From contig CANPYT010000019.1 in the NCBI GenBank assembly GCA_947588705.1, positions 1 to 33,914 of the forward strand: 33,914 bases of DNA, given 5' to 3'. This DNA comes from an uncultured Acetatifactor sp. (lineage in GTDB: Bacteria; Bacillota; Clostridia; Lachnospirales; Lachnospiraceae). Below, piece after piece: positions 25,224 to 33,172 of the stretch. The notes below the pieces were generated by a model. That model was not told the origin of the DNA, ran no database searches, and saw only the letters and a list, made by a program, of their open reading frames with translations. The first letter of the stretch is position 1. The number at the start of each line of letters is the position of its first letter. The translations under genes and the position numbers were made by a program.

Positions 25224-26534
25224 TTATCGTCCTGTCATTTCTCCTAAAACCACATCCGCAGTGACCAGGGTCCTCTCAATGTCTTCCCTGGTATGGGCTG
25301 TGGAAAGATATTCCCTGCCTCTCTCATCCGTCAGACGCACACCATATTCTTCCATCCTTTTCACAAACTCCTCATAAAAACCCACGTCCGCTTTCTGCAG
25401 CCATTCCCTGAAATCCTCCACATCGTCCTCATAGCCGAAGTATAGGACAAATATGCCCCCAAAATGACGGGTATAGATCTTAAGGCCATACTTTTCCGCC
25501 AGCTTCCGAAACCCCCGCTGCAAAAGTTCCCCCATTTCCTCCAGCCGCTCATAAACGCCCGGTTTCTGCAGCTCTTCGATAGTCGCCAGCGCCGCGGCAA
25601 CCCCCACAGGATTTCCGTTAAAGGTGCCCGCCGCATGAATGCCGCATTCCATGATTTCACGCTTCCCCGCCACGACGCCAAAGGGATAGCCGCCTGCCAC
25701 CGCCTTTGCAAAGACCGATATATCCGGCGTCACATGATAATAATCCTGGGCGCCTCCCAGCGAAACCCGAAACCCGGTGATCACTTCATCAAAGATCAGC
25801 AGGATCCCATACTGCTTTGTCAACCTGCGCAGCCCCTCAAGATAGCCGGGCAGCGGCAGGATGGGTCCGGAATCGCACATAATGGGCTCCGTGAGCACTG
25901 CGGCGATCTCACCGGCCTGCTCCTGAAATGTTTTTTCCAAGAGCCCTAGATCATTCCAAGGCAGCACGATCAGGTCGTCCGCCGAAGACAGCCGCTGCCC
26001 CTTTGTGTGGATAATCTTGTTGGGACAGCTGCGGTCTCCCAGTTCCTCCGCCTTTTTGGCGGTAATGCTGATCTTTTCCTCGTCGGACCAGCCGTGATAC
26101 TGACCTTCAAACTTCACGATCTTATATTTCCCTGTGTAAGCTCTGGCAAGGCGCAGCGCATACATGACCACCTCCGTTCCGGAATTCTGAAAACATACCT
26201 GTTCCGCTGAAGGTATGATCTGCGTCAGCTTCTCAGCCAGCCTGCCCAGATCCTCCGTAGGCGCAGAAAAATGCGTACCTTTTTCCAGCTGTTCCCTCAC
26301 CGCCTTATTCACAGGCTCCGGGCAATATCCTAGCAGCATAGGGCCAAACCCCATTACATAGTCGATATACTCGTTCCCATCCACATCATACAGCTTGGAG
26401 CCCTTCCCACGCGTGATCGCGATGGGATATTCCTGGTAAACGGCTTTATGAAAATAACTTCCCACTCCGTCAGTAAGGTATTTCTTATTTTTTTCATATA
26501 CCTCTCTGGATCTCTGCGTAATATACTTCTTCAT
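25224..26534 (-). CDS. HemL-type class III PLP enzyme (aminotransferase/aminomutase)
   Basis: A 436-residue PLP enzyme of fold type I, closest in pattern to glutamate-1-semialdehyde aminomutase (HemL). Shows YDVDGNEYIDYVMGFGPMLLGYCPEPV, QNSGTEVVMYALRLARAYTG, the YHGW motif, FDEVITGFR and the PLP lysine K277 in FAKAVAGGYP. No haem biosynthesis genes are near. The neighbours are a GabT-like enzyme, an Fe-dehydrogenase and an amino-acid importer, so a catabolic transamination or amino-shift reaction is more likely than haem synthesis. GAGGT precedes the ATG. The reaction is unknown. Confidence 0.75.
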   Translation of the reverse strand: MKKYITQRSREVYEKNKKYLTDGVGSYFHKAVYQEYPIAITRGKGSKLYDVDGNEYIDYVMGFGPMLLGYCPEPVNKAVREQLEKGTHFSAPTEDLGRLAEKLTQIIPSAEQVCFQNSGTEVVMYALRLARAYTGKYKIVKFEGQYHGWSDEEKISITAKKAEELGDRSCPNKIIHTKGQRLSSADDLIVLPWNDLGLLEKTFQEQAGEIAAVLTEPIMCDSGPILPLPGYLEGLRRLTKQYGILLIFDEVITGFRVSLGGAQDYYHVTPDISVFAKAVAGGYPFGVVAGKREIMECGIHAAGTFNGNPVGVAAALATIEELQKPGVYERLEEMGELLQRGFRKLAEKYGLKIYTRHFGGIFVLYFGYEDDVEDFREWLQKADVGFYEEFVKRMEEYGVRLTDERGREYLSTAHTREDIERTLVTADVVLGEMTGR

Positions 26535-26570
26535 TTTTTACCTCATTTTCGCGCTGCTCTTTGCGCATAA

Positions 26571-26693
26571 CGAGTTTGTGTCAAGTAGTGCGCGGACACA
26601 AACTCGCGATTGAAAATTTTAATTTTCAATCTTACACCCCTTGCGTGCTTCAGCACACACCAAACAATCGTTCGAAAGTCTGCTTTCAATCTT
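26571..26693 (-). repeat. Dense inverted-repeat cluster between binding protein and enzyme genes
   Basis: Four stem-loops in 120 bases. Arms: CGAGTTTGTGTC (26571-26582) / GACACAAACTCG (26595-26606), 12 bp perfect; GATTGAAAAT (26608-26617) / ATTTTCAATC (26622-26631), 10 bp, loop TTTA; GTGCT-TC-AGCAC (26645-26656); GAAAG-TCTG-CTTTC (26674-26687). TTTCAATCTT is repeated at 26624-26633 and 26684-26693. It resembles a repeat element or intra-operon mRNA structure. Confidence 0.6.
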
Positions 26694-26699
26694 GCCCAG

Positions 26700-27599
26700 C
26701 TACTGCTTATTGACAGTTTTTCCGTCCTCAACGCCCACAAAATAATCCTCATTCAGGCCGAAGTCTTCCAGGATCTGCAGCAAAGTTCCGTCTTCTTTCA
26801 TCTCGTTTAAGACCGCGTTGACTTCATCCAAAAACTCCTTATCTTCAAACCGAACCGCCGCGCCGATACGTCCCACAGCCTCAGCCTCATAAGGTGCCAT
26901 CATCTGCAGATCAAGGCTGGAATCTGAAGCCAAAGTAAAGGCCAGGACAATTCCGTCCGTCACAGCCGCATCTACCTTGCCGGTACTGACAGCGGTCATT
27001 AACGTAGCCTGATTTTCATAGCCTACCAGTTCCTTAATCTTTCCTTCCGCCAGCCACTGCTCCGCCGTCTCATAAAAAGCCGTACCGGGCTGCGCTCCCA
27101 TGACAGCCTCCTTCAAAGATTCCTTGGTGGTAAATTCAGAACCTCTCTTTGTGACAACGGCCTCACCCTCTTTGTACCATACATCCGTGAACAATGCTTC
27201 CTCCAGCCTTTCGTCCTTGATGTACATGGCATCTACCACCATATCGACCCTGCGGTTATTCAGCTCTACCAGCATATTGGAAAAGTCTATGACTTCCATG
27301 CGGATCTCAGGAATTTCCAGACGTTTGCAGATCTCCTTGAAAATCATGATATCAATGCCCGCCAGTTCACCTGTATCAATATCCTGATAGCATAAGGGCG
27401 CGTCATTTGAAGATGCTATTGTAATGTATCCCTTGTCACGAATCTTTTCCAGAAGAGAGGAAGACTCCCCGCTTCCCCCCGCGTCCGGATTTCCGCCATT
27501 GGTCTGTGCTGTTTCGCCCTGACCGCCGCAGCCTGCCAGAGCCACCGCCGTCATAATGCACATCACCATAACCGCCACCAACTTTTTCAACCTTTTCAT
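26700..27599 (-). CDS. Amino-acid ABC transporter substrate-binding lipoprotein
   Basis: A 299-residue type 3 extracellular solute-binding protein. The signal peptide ends in the lipobox LAGC with C24 as the lipid-anchored residue, then a Gly/Asn/Ser-rich linker. The SBP_bac_3 domain begins about residue 50 (IRDKGYITIASSNDAPLCYQD) and shows GIDIMIFKEICKRL and the MVVDAMYIKDERL loop typical of polar amino-acid binders. A hydrophobic-aromatic ligand pocket cannot be read by eye. GAGGAG precedes the ATG. It is encoded with its permease (54 bases upstream) and ATPase; the ligand is probably an amino acid, and an omega-amino acid is suggested by the enzymes downstream. Confidence 0.9.
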   Translation of the reverse strand: MKRLKKLVAVMVMCIMTAVALAGCGGQGETAQTNGGNPDAGGSGESSSLLEKIRDKGYITIASSNDAPLCYQDIDTGELAGIDIMIFKEICKRLEIPEIRMEVIDFSNMLVELNNRRVDMVVDAMYIKDERLEEALFTDVWYKEGEAVVTKRGSEFTTKESLKEAVMGAQPGTAFYETAEQWLAEGKIKELVGYENQATLMTAVSTGKVDAAVTDGIVLAFTLASDSSLDLQMMAPYEAEAVGRIGAAVRFEDKEFLDEVNAVLNEMKEDGTLLQILEDFGLNEDYFVGVEDGKTVNKQ

Positions 27600-27653
27600 A
27601 ATTTTTCTCCTCGCTTTCCTTAAATTGCCCCAGACGTTTTACAACGCCTGTTT

Positions 27654-28349
27654 TTACCCTTTTCTCTTCAGCTTCTTTTCCAGGACCACCGAAAGCCTGG
27701 ATAAAGGCACTGAAATCACCAGATACACCAGCGCCAGCACAGTATACGCCTCCACCGTCAGAAAAGTCTGAGAAGCAAAGGTTTTTGTCCTGAGCAGCAG
27801 TTCCTGTACAGAGATCATGGCCAACAGTGATGTATCCTTTATCATCATCACCAGATAATTGCCAAATACCGGTATGGAATTTCGTATGGCCGGAGGGATG
27901 ACAAATTGAAACAGCACCTGTCTTTCCGAATACCCCAGCGCCAGCCCGGCCTCCCTCTGACCCGGATTCACAGATAAAATGGCGGACCGGATCACTTCGG
28001 ACATATAGCAGCCATAATTGATGGAAAAACCGATCACACCTGACACCGTGGCGCTGATCTGTACATTGGTATGTACACCGAACACCCCCATCAGCGCGTC
28101 GATCAGCATGGGAACAACATAATAGATATAGAAAAACTGCACCAGCAGAGGTGTTCCACGGATCAATTCAATGAAGAGCGTTAATATACGGTTCAACACT
28201 TTATGCCTGCTGACTCTTCCGATGGCCAGCAAAAGTCCTACGATCAGCCCTCCCATAAAACCCAGTATCGTCACATATACCACCACGCCGATTCCCTCTA
28301 ACAGGCTGGGCCCCAGTTTGGAAAAAGTTCTCTCCCAATGCAGATCCAT
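27654..28349 (-). CDS. Amino-acid ABC transporter permease
   Basis: A 231-residue membrane protein of the HisM/GlnP family with about five hydrophobic segments: GIGVVVYVTILGFMGGLIVGLLLAI, LLVQFFYIYYVVPMLI, SGVIGFSINYGCYM and others. The cytoplasmic EAA loop that docks the ATPase is seen around SVNPGQREAGLALGYSERQ. GGAGG lies 7 bases before the ATG. It sits 14 bases after the ATPase gene and upstream of the binding protein. A homodimer is expected, since only one permease is present. Confidence 0.93.
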   Translation of the reverse strand: MDLHWERTFSKLGPSLLEGIGVVVYVTILGFMGGLIVGLLLAIGRVSRHKVLNRILTLFIELIRGTPLLVQFFYIYYVVPMLIDALMGVFGVHTNVQISATVSGVIGFSINYGCYMSEVIRSAILSVNPGQREAGLALGYSERQVLFQFVIPPAIRNSIPVFGNYLVMMIKDTSLLAMISVQELLLRTKTFASQTFLTVEAYTVLALVYLVISVPLSRLSVVLEKKLKRKG

Positions 28350-28363
28350 ATGACCACCTCCTC

Positions 28364-29098
28364 TTATTTGTGCAATACCCTTGAAAGAAACGCCCTGGTC
28401 CTCTCGTTTTTCGGATTGGTAAAGATTACCTCCGGCGCCCCGTCTTCAACCACATACCCTTCATCCATAAAAATGACCCTGTCCGCCACCTCTCTGGCAA
28501 ACCCCATCTCATGAGTGACCACAAGCATGGTCATCCCCTCCCCCGCCAGCTTTTTCATTACTTCCAGCACATCGCCCACCAGCTCCGGGTCCAGCGCGGA
28601 AGTGGGCTCGTCAAACAAAAGCATTTCCGGGTCCATAGCCAGAGCCCTGGCAATAGCTACCCGCTGCTGCTGGCCGCCGGAGAGCGTATGGGGATAGACA
28701 TCCGCCTTGGCCTTCAGCCCTACCTTATCCAGCAGATCCAACGCACGTTCCCTGGCCTGCGTCTTATCCGCTTTGTTCAGCTGCACGGGCGCCAGCATAA
28801 CGTTTTCCAGAACTGTGTGCAGTCCAAAAAGGTTAAAACGCTGGAATACCATTCCCACCCGCTTCCGATAGTTTTTGACACTTTTGCCCAGATGCATAAT
28901 GTCCTCTCCCTGGTACAGGATCTCGCCCCCTGACGGTTTTTCCAACAGATTGACGCACCGCAGCATAGTGCTCTTGCCGGAGCCCGAGGGGCCTATGATC
29001 ACTACTACCTGCCCCTTCTCCACACAAAGGTTTATATCCCTGAGTACCTGCAGGTCTCCAAAAGATTTGGACAGATTCTTAATTTCCAGCATAGCCAT
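28364..29098 (-). CDS. Polar amino-acid ABC transporter ATP-binding protein
   Basis: A 244-residue ABC ATPase of the GlnQ/HisP class. Walker [10 protein letters not shown] at residues 36-44, Q-loop in GMVFQRF, signature LSGGQQQR, Walker [14 protein letters not shown] and the H-loop VTHEM are intact. It powers the importer with the adjacent permease. GGAGG precedes the ATG. It is the first gene after a terminator-like hairpin at 29134-29163 and has no obvious promoter in the 76-base gap. Confidence 0.95.
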   Translation of the reverse strand: MAMLEIKNLSKSFGDLQVLRDINLCVEKGQVVVIIGPSGSGKSTMLRCVNLLEKPSGGEILYQGEDIMHLGKSVKNYRKRVGMVFQRFNLFGLHTVLENVMLAPVQLNKADKTQARERALDLLDKVGLKAKADVYPHTLSGGQQQRVAIARALAMDPEMLLFDEPTSALDPELVGDVLEVMKKLAGEGMTMLVVTHEMGFAREVADRVIFMDEGYVVEDGAPEVIFTNPKNERTRAFLSRVLHK

Positions 29099-29133
29099 AC
29101 CCTTACACCTCCCGCCGATTGAAAGGATGCAAA

Positions 29134-29163
29134 AAAGGAGCCTCCCCTGCGATCAGCTCCTTT
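29134..29163 (-). terminator. Terminator or attenuator ahead of the ABC transporter genes
   Basis: Minus-strand AAAGGAGC (29163-29156), a 14-base loop and GCTCCTTT (29141-29134), followed by TTTGC. It lies between the cytidylate-kinase-like gene and the ATPase gene. Since there is no promoter after it, it is either leaky or regulated. Confidence 0.65.
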
Positions 29164-29174
29164 GCCTTCTTTAC

Positions 29175-29771
29175 CTACATAAATTTTTTTCTGATCAGAT
29201 CCGCCAGCAGTTCCGCCGTGCCGTCCACGCCCACAAGACTGGAATTGATCAGGAGATCCTTATACCGGATATCGTTCATGGCATAGCCCGCATAATGCTT
29301 ATGATAGGCCGCCCGCGCCTTATCCACTTCCAGGATCATCTTTCTCGCCTCGTCCTCCTTCATGCCCAAAAGCTCCACGCAGTTTTTCAACTTGTCTTCA
29401 TAAGAAGCGTATATGTACACATGAAAAGCATTTTCCATATTTTTCAGAATGTAATCCGAACATCTTCCCACGATGATACAGGATTCCTTCTCCACCAGTT
29501 GATTGATGATTTTTTGCTGAGTGATAAAAATATTGTCCTGCGTCTCCGACGTGCCCATCCCCAGAGGATATTTCATGTTGAAAAAAGCCGTCTTGGCTGA
29601 TTCTTCCTGCTGGGATACCACAGCCAACGGAAGATTCATTTTTTTTGCCGTCTCCTCCACAATATCCCTGTCATAACACTCGATTCCCAGGATCGCCGCG
29701 GCTTTTTTTGCGATGGGCCGGCCCATGCTTCCGAATTCTCTGGTGATCGTCACTGCAAATCTTCCTGCCAT
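29175..29771 (-). CDS. Cytidylate kinase-like family protein
   Basis: A 198-residue P-loop protein of the cytidylate-kinase-like family (Cytidylate_kin2). The N-terminus TITREFGSMGRPIAKKAA takes the place of a P-loop, with the conserved EFGS core. CYDRDIVEETAKK and the central CIIVGRCSDYIL strand match this family, which is common beside transporters and regulators in Lachnospiraceae. A nucleotide substrate has not been established for the family. AGAGGA precedes the ATG. Lies between the 29836 hairpin and the ABC genes; a role in the catabolic locus is not evident. Confidence 0.8.
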   Translation of the reverse strand: MAGRFAVTITREFGSMGRPIAKKAAAILGIECYDRDIVEETAKKMNLPLAVVSQQEESAKTAFFNMKYPLGMGTSETQDNIFITQQKIINQLVEKESCIIVGRCSDYILKNMENAFHVYIYASYEDKLKNCVELLGMKEDEARKMILEVDKARAAYHKHYAGYAMNDIRYKDLLINSSLVGVDGTAELLADLIRKKFM

Positions 29772-29835
29772 ACATCCTCTTTTCTGCTGCCGTCAGGCAG
29801 TCTTTTACGCTTTACCGCCGTCTACGCGAGGCACA

Positions 29836-29869
29836 AAAGGGGCTTTGTACATAAGTACAAAGCCCCTTT
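29836..29869. terminator. Strong hairpin terminator between pucR-like and kinase-like genes
   Basis: A 15-bp perfect stem AAAGGGGCTTTGTAC (29836-29850) / GTACAAAGCCCCTTT (29855-29869) with loop ATAA. It would stop the PucR-family gene transcript. It also lies inside the leader of the promoter at 29926-29954. Confidence 0.8.
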
Positions 29870-29925
29870 GCTTTTGCTTCCCCGATAGATACCTAAATCG
29901 TTGTTGTGTTCTTTTGATATTACGA

Positions 29926-29954
29926 ATTATAAGAGAAACCTCTCGAAAAAACAA
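29926..29954 (-). promoter_or_regulatory. Sigma-A promoter followed by the 29836 terminator
   Basis: Minus-strand TTGTTT (29954-29949), a 17-base spacer and TATAAT (29931-29926). Predicted start about 29919, 148 bases before the kinase-like gene, with the strong hairpin in between. The spacer holds a short inverted repeat (AGAG-GTTT-CTCT). Confidence 0.7.
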
Positions 29955-29996
29955 TAGTCAGACGTATGACATTTTTTGTGCACACATACAATCGGG

Positions 29997-31151
29997 TTAT
30001 AAAATATCCTTCACCAAAAGGCATAGCTGAAGCGTCAGGCGGTTCTCCCAGTTTTCAAGATCCATTCCCAAAATACTTTCTATCTTGTTCAGCTGATAAT
30101 GTATAGTATTCCTGTGCACATAAGCCTGTTTGGCAATTTCCTGAATGCATCCGTTGCTGGCAAAATACCGACGCAGCAACCCCTGATAATCCGTGCCGTT
30201 CACCTCGTCATAATGCAGGAGCCTGCCGAGAATATTTTCACAAAATTCCTCCAATACCTCCTTGCTATTCACAGACAGAAGCAGCTTATATACATTCATA
30301 TCTTCATAGTAAACCACCTTTAATTTCTTTATGATGGCCAGCCGCAGCAGCAATCCGGCCTTTTCAAAATACTGCGCAAGCTTGGAAAAGCTGTCCGTCT
30401 TCGGCATGACGCCGCAATAACACACAAAGTCCTGCGGCAGCTTTATCTTTCCGGCCCGCCCGATAAACTGCTCGGATTCCTCCTGGCTATAATCCGCCAG
30501 CACCGCATAGACAGCCTGATCATGGATAAACAAAATATAATGGCCGTTGATCCGATTCAGAATATTTTCTATCTGATAATGAAGCTCCTCCACGGCCGAC
30601 TCCTGCCCGTCCTCCCGCTCTCCCCGAGCCCAGAAAACCAGCAGTTGGTAACAGGTGCCGGGGCCGAAGCCATATCGGGCCAAAAAGGTCTGCGCCTCTT
30701 TCCTGCGCTCCTCAAAAATCATGCCGTCCAGAAAGATTTCCTCAATATGCTTCTCCTGATGCTCTTCCTGCAGGATCCGCTTACAGACATCGCGTGAAAA
30801 TTCCACCAGCTTTGTCTCCCAAGGCAGTGTGTACAACGGGAAATCCTCCCGGGCGCAATAATCGATAAGCTCCTTTGGCGTCTCCCGAAGGTAAGGGCCC
30901 ACATTGATAATCAGTCCTGACGCATCCTTCGCCTGCAGCCTGCAGGCAAAATCAGACAATGCCTCTATAGTCAGATTACCGATCCCCGTAACAATGACCA
31001 GCTCACGCCTTTTCAAAAAAGAGATCAGCTCCGGCGCTTCCACCATGTGAACCCAATCCACCGCCACTCTGCTGCCCTGGTTTCCCGCTATCAGCTTCAT
31101 GCCAAATTTATCCCTTTCAGCCTGATAAATCTGCTCTAAAGTAAGCGCCAT
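29997..31151 (-). CDS. PucR-family transcriptional regulator
   Basis: A 384-residue regulator with the N-terminal PucR domain (about 1-125; AERDKFGMKLIAGNQG, VDWVHMVEAPELISFLKRRELVIVTG), a middle GGDEF-like part, and a C-terminal helix-turn-helix of the HTH_30 type (about 325-384; YVHRNTIHYQLNKIE). Family members activate purine or amino-acid catabolism; the effector for this one is unknown. It is on the same strand as, and just upstream of, the importer-aminotransferase cluster, making it the likely local controller. AGAGGA is 12 bases before the ATG, a rather long spacing. Confidence 0.85.
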   Translation of the reverse strand: MALTLEQIYQAERDKFGMKLIAGNQGSRVAVDWVHMVEAPELISFLKRRELVIVTGIGNLTIEALSDFACRLQAKDASGLIINVGPYLRETPKELIDYCAREDFPLYTLPWETKLVEFSRDVCKRILQEEHQEKHIEEIFLDGMIFEERRKEAQTFLARYGFGPGTCYQLLVFWARGEREDGQESAVEELHYQIENILNRINGHYILFIHDQAVYAVLADYSQEESEQFIGRAGKIKLPQDFVCYCGVMPKTDSFSKLAQYFEKAGLLLRLAIIKKLKVVYYEDMNVYKLLLSVNSKEVLEEFCENILGRLLHYDEVNGTDYQGLLRRYFASNGCIQEIAKQAYVHRNTIHYQLNKIESILGMDLENWENRLTLQLCLLVKDIL

Positions 31152-31192
31152 TCTATGTCACATCCTCTCATCGTGCCAGACACCCTGCATCT

Positions 31193-31663
31193 CTATTCAT
31201 GAACTTTACAGGAAAGTTCCTCCGCTTCCAGTTCAAAGACCGTAGTCGCCGCCAGCATATGCTCCGGGAAATCCCATTGAGCCTTTCCCGTATTGTGAAG
31301 CATGATGGCCTGCAGGGCCGCTGCCTTTTCATCGTTCTCTGTCAGAATGCGCACCCTTCCCCCGCCGATAATACTCTGATAACTCATGGTATGGTTGCAG
31401 GCCGTCTCCCCTATTCTCAGCTGACACGCCGTTTCCATCTCAAAACCGGCATAATGCTCTTTTTGGATCAGCTCGATCTTCCTGCCTTCCCCGGCCCCAT
31501 GGAAATAGAAAGTATACTTTCCGTTTTCTTCCCTATATCCAAAACTCAAAGGCACAATATACACCTTGCTTTTGTCCTGAAATCCCAAATGGCAGCAAGT
31601 ACATGCTTCTATAATCTCTCTGATCCTATCCGGATCTGTTACTTCACGATCTCTTCTCCTCAT
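31193..31663 (-). CDS. Pyridoxamine 5'-phosphate oxidase-like (NimA-type) flavoprotein
   Basis: A 156-residue split-barrel protein of the PNPOx-like/Nim family, which bind FMN or related cofactors; some reduce nitroimidazoles. Start ATG 31663 (MRRRDREVTD), with GGGAGG 7 bases upstream. Seen: ACTCCHLGFQDKSKVYIVPLSFGY (family N-terminal core), YFHGAGEGRKIELI and SYQSIIGGGRVRIL. The cofactor and function cannot be decided from the sequence. Its promoter is followed by a terminator hairpin before the gene. Confidence 0.8.
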   Translation of the reverse strand: MRRRDREVTDPDRIREIIEACTCCHLGFQDKSKVYIVPLSFGYREENGKYTFYFHGAGEGRKIELIQKEHYAGFEMETACQLRIGETACNHTMSYQSIIGGGRVRILTENDEKAAALQAIMLHNTGKAQWDFPEHMLAATTVFELEAEELSCKVHE

Positions 31664-31723
31664 AGCAGCCTCCCACCTAAAACAGCTGTCCATACCTTCT
31701 GTTCCAGCATTCATAAATAAAAA

Positions 31724-31751
31724 AAGGCGCCCTGCAGCAACAGAACACCTT
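31724..31751 (-). terminator. Terminator hairpin in the nim-like gene leader
   Basis: Minus-strand AAGGTGTTCTG (31751-31741), 6-base loop, CAGGGCGCCTT (31734-31724), 11 bp with three G-U pairs, followed by TTTTTATTT. It lies 11 bases after the predicted start of the promoter at 31769-31797 and 60 bases before the gene. Confidence 0.75.
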
Positions 31752-31768
31752 CGTCTCAACTGTGTAGA

Positions 31769-31797
31769 ATTTTAACCCAATTTTTTTAGGCTGTCAA
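31769..31797 (-). promoter_or_regulatory. Consensus sigma-A promoter ahead of the nim-like gene
   Basis: Minus-strand TTGACA (31797-31792), a 17-base spacer and TAAAAT (31774-31769). Predicted start about 31762. Confidence 0.8.
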
Positions 31798-31814
31798 TAT
31801 TTAACATGATTTTT

Positions 31815-31841
31815 ATTGGCATTACATCATCGAATGCCAAT
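31815..31841. other. Inverted repeat after the AlbA_2-type gene
   Basis: ATTGGCATT (31815-31823), 9-base loop, AATGCCAAT (31833-31841), perfect 9-bp arms, starting 7 bases past the stop codon. No T-tract on the minus strand, but the plus strand has GGTTTTTT after it. It could be a 3'-end structure or an operator upstream of the nim-like promoter. Confidence 0.45.
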
Positions 31842-31848
31842 GGTTTTT

Positions 31849-33111
31849 TCAAATTTTACTCTTTATCACATACTTAGTGCTTCTTCCCCTGCCTTCAATT
31901 CTTACAACGCCTTTTTTGCTCATCTCTTTCAGCAACTGTGTCGTCTTTGATTTGCCAAACGTAACATACGGCACAATTTCGCTGATTGATTTCAACATCG
32001 TCCTACTTAATATCTTATATATTTTTCTTTCGTCTTCCGTTAAATTCAGATCTTCCTCAGAAACCGGAAGTACCATCTTAATTGCATTTTCCGAGAATTC
32101 AAATTCCGGCTGTTTTAATCCCTCCTCATAGAGCTGTTTGATTCGTGCGATTCCAGTACCGAATATTTCAACAAGTCCCAATCTGTAAAATACATTTGCC
32201 AAATTTCTATTTCTCAGAACGGAAAGTTTCCCTGCCAAATATTCATCTTCCGTGATTCCGGATGGCAGTCCGCCCGGCGAAATAATTTCTATTCTGTCAT
32301 CAAACATCGAGACCTTTATCTGCGCCTCCACATCCCACACCCTATGGATCAATGCGTTCGCAATCGCTTCTCTGAATGCAGCTTCCGGTATTCTCTCTAC
32401 CTTTTTCCTGTCAACGCCCTGTATTTCTTCGTACTGATAATAATCCCTGAATACCTCTAATGCTTTTTCATATACTGCCAAAATAGATATCCTGTCAAAT
32501 GTCGCTCTCTTATGGATGACACTGATATTTTCACCGAACTTCACCATATCAATTCCTGGAAAATGGTTTTTGTCTGCCAAAATACCGGCGGCATTATTAT
32601 ATCCGATGGTGCTGTTATATAAATTCAGCGTTTTCAAGGTGTCCTGATTAAAGACATCTATCTGAATACATTCCTTTAATTTTTGGTATAAAATATCAAA
32701 TGTCAGCTCCTGATCTTCGCACGCTAGTTCTTCAAATCTGACATTTTTTCCCTCCAAAATCAGTCTTGACAACTCCAGTGCATCAACCTCTATAGTCGCA
32801 GTATCATTACGTTTGTACGCTTTTGATTTATATAAATACGGCTTTTGGGCTCCGCTTTTTACAGTCAGCTTTATCGTTCTACCCTGATTCTGCAATTCCA
32901 GTGTATAATCAGGCTGGGGAGTAATACTGTCATTCACTTTGTTTTCAATATCCAGACACGCTTGTCTTACATCCGCCAGTCCTTTGATATTACCATTGTC
33001 ATCAATCCCAAAAAAGATTTCTCCTCCATCGTAATTGGAAAAGGCACTTACCGTTTTTAAAAATGTATTGGTAATCTTTTCTTTGAACTCGATCGTCCTT
33101 GTTTCACGCAT
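31849..33111 (-). CDS. AlbA_2/Schlafen-domain ATP-binding regulator
   Basis: A 420-residue protein of the COG2865 type. The N-terminal AlbA_2 domain (residues 1-110) shows the REXRTIEFKE start and AFSNYDGGEIFFGIDDNG. A GHKL-type ATPase domain follows (about 215-330): EAAFREAIANALIHRVWD, DDRIEIISPGGLPSG and LVEIFGTGIARI. A winged-helix C-terminus (about 350-420) has SEIVPYVTFGKSKTTQLL. Such proteins are putative transcription regulators, and often lie in accessory DNA. Its sequence is AT-rich compared with the genes to the left. Promoter with a 14-bp inverted repeat upstream. Target unknown. Confidence 0.85.
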   Translation of the reverse strand: MRETRTIEFKEKITNTFLKTVSAFSNYDGGEIFFGIDDNGNIKGLADVRQACLDIENKVNDSITPQPDYTLELQNQGRTIKLTVKSGAQKPYLYKSKAYKRNDTATIEVDALELSRLILEGKNVRFEELACEDQELTFDILYQKLKECIQIDVFNQDTLKTLNLYNSTIGYNNAAGILADKNHFPGIDMVKFGENISVIHKRATFDRISILAVYEKALEVFRDYYQYEEIQGVDRKKVERIPEAAFREAIANALIHRVWDVEAQIKVSMFDDRIEIISPGGLPSGITEDEYLAGKLSVLRNRNLANVFYRLGLVEIFGTGIARIKQLYEEGLKQPEFEFSENAIKMVLPVSEEDLNLTEDERKIYKILSRTMLKSISEIVPYVTFGKSKTTQLLKEMSKKGVVRIEGRGRSTKYVIKSKI

Positions 33112-33143
33112 ATACCGTGCTTCCTTTACAATTTTCTGCCTAT

Positions 33144-33172
33144 ATTATACGCAGAAATAAGCAAAAAATCAA
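33144..33172 (-). promoter_or_regulatory. Promoter of the AlbA_2-type gene
   Basis: Minus-strand TTGATT (33172-33167), a 17-base spacer and TATAAT (33149-33144). The -35 lies within one arm of the inverted repeat at 33164-33197. Confidence 0.75.

Noticed and set aside
24109..25377. A 422-codon plus-strand frame opposite the Fe-alcohol dehydrogenase
   Set aside because: Antisense to a complete enzyme with all metal ligands; no ribosome site.
26543..26752. A 69-codon minus-strand frame across the hairpin cluster
   Set aside because: Mostly made of inverted-repeat sequence and overlaps the end of the binding-protein gene.
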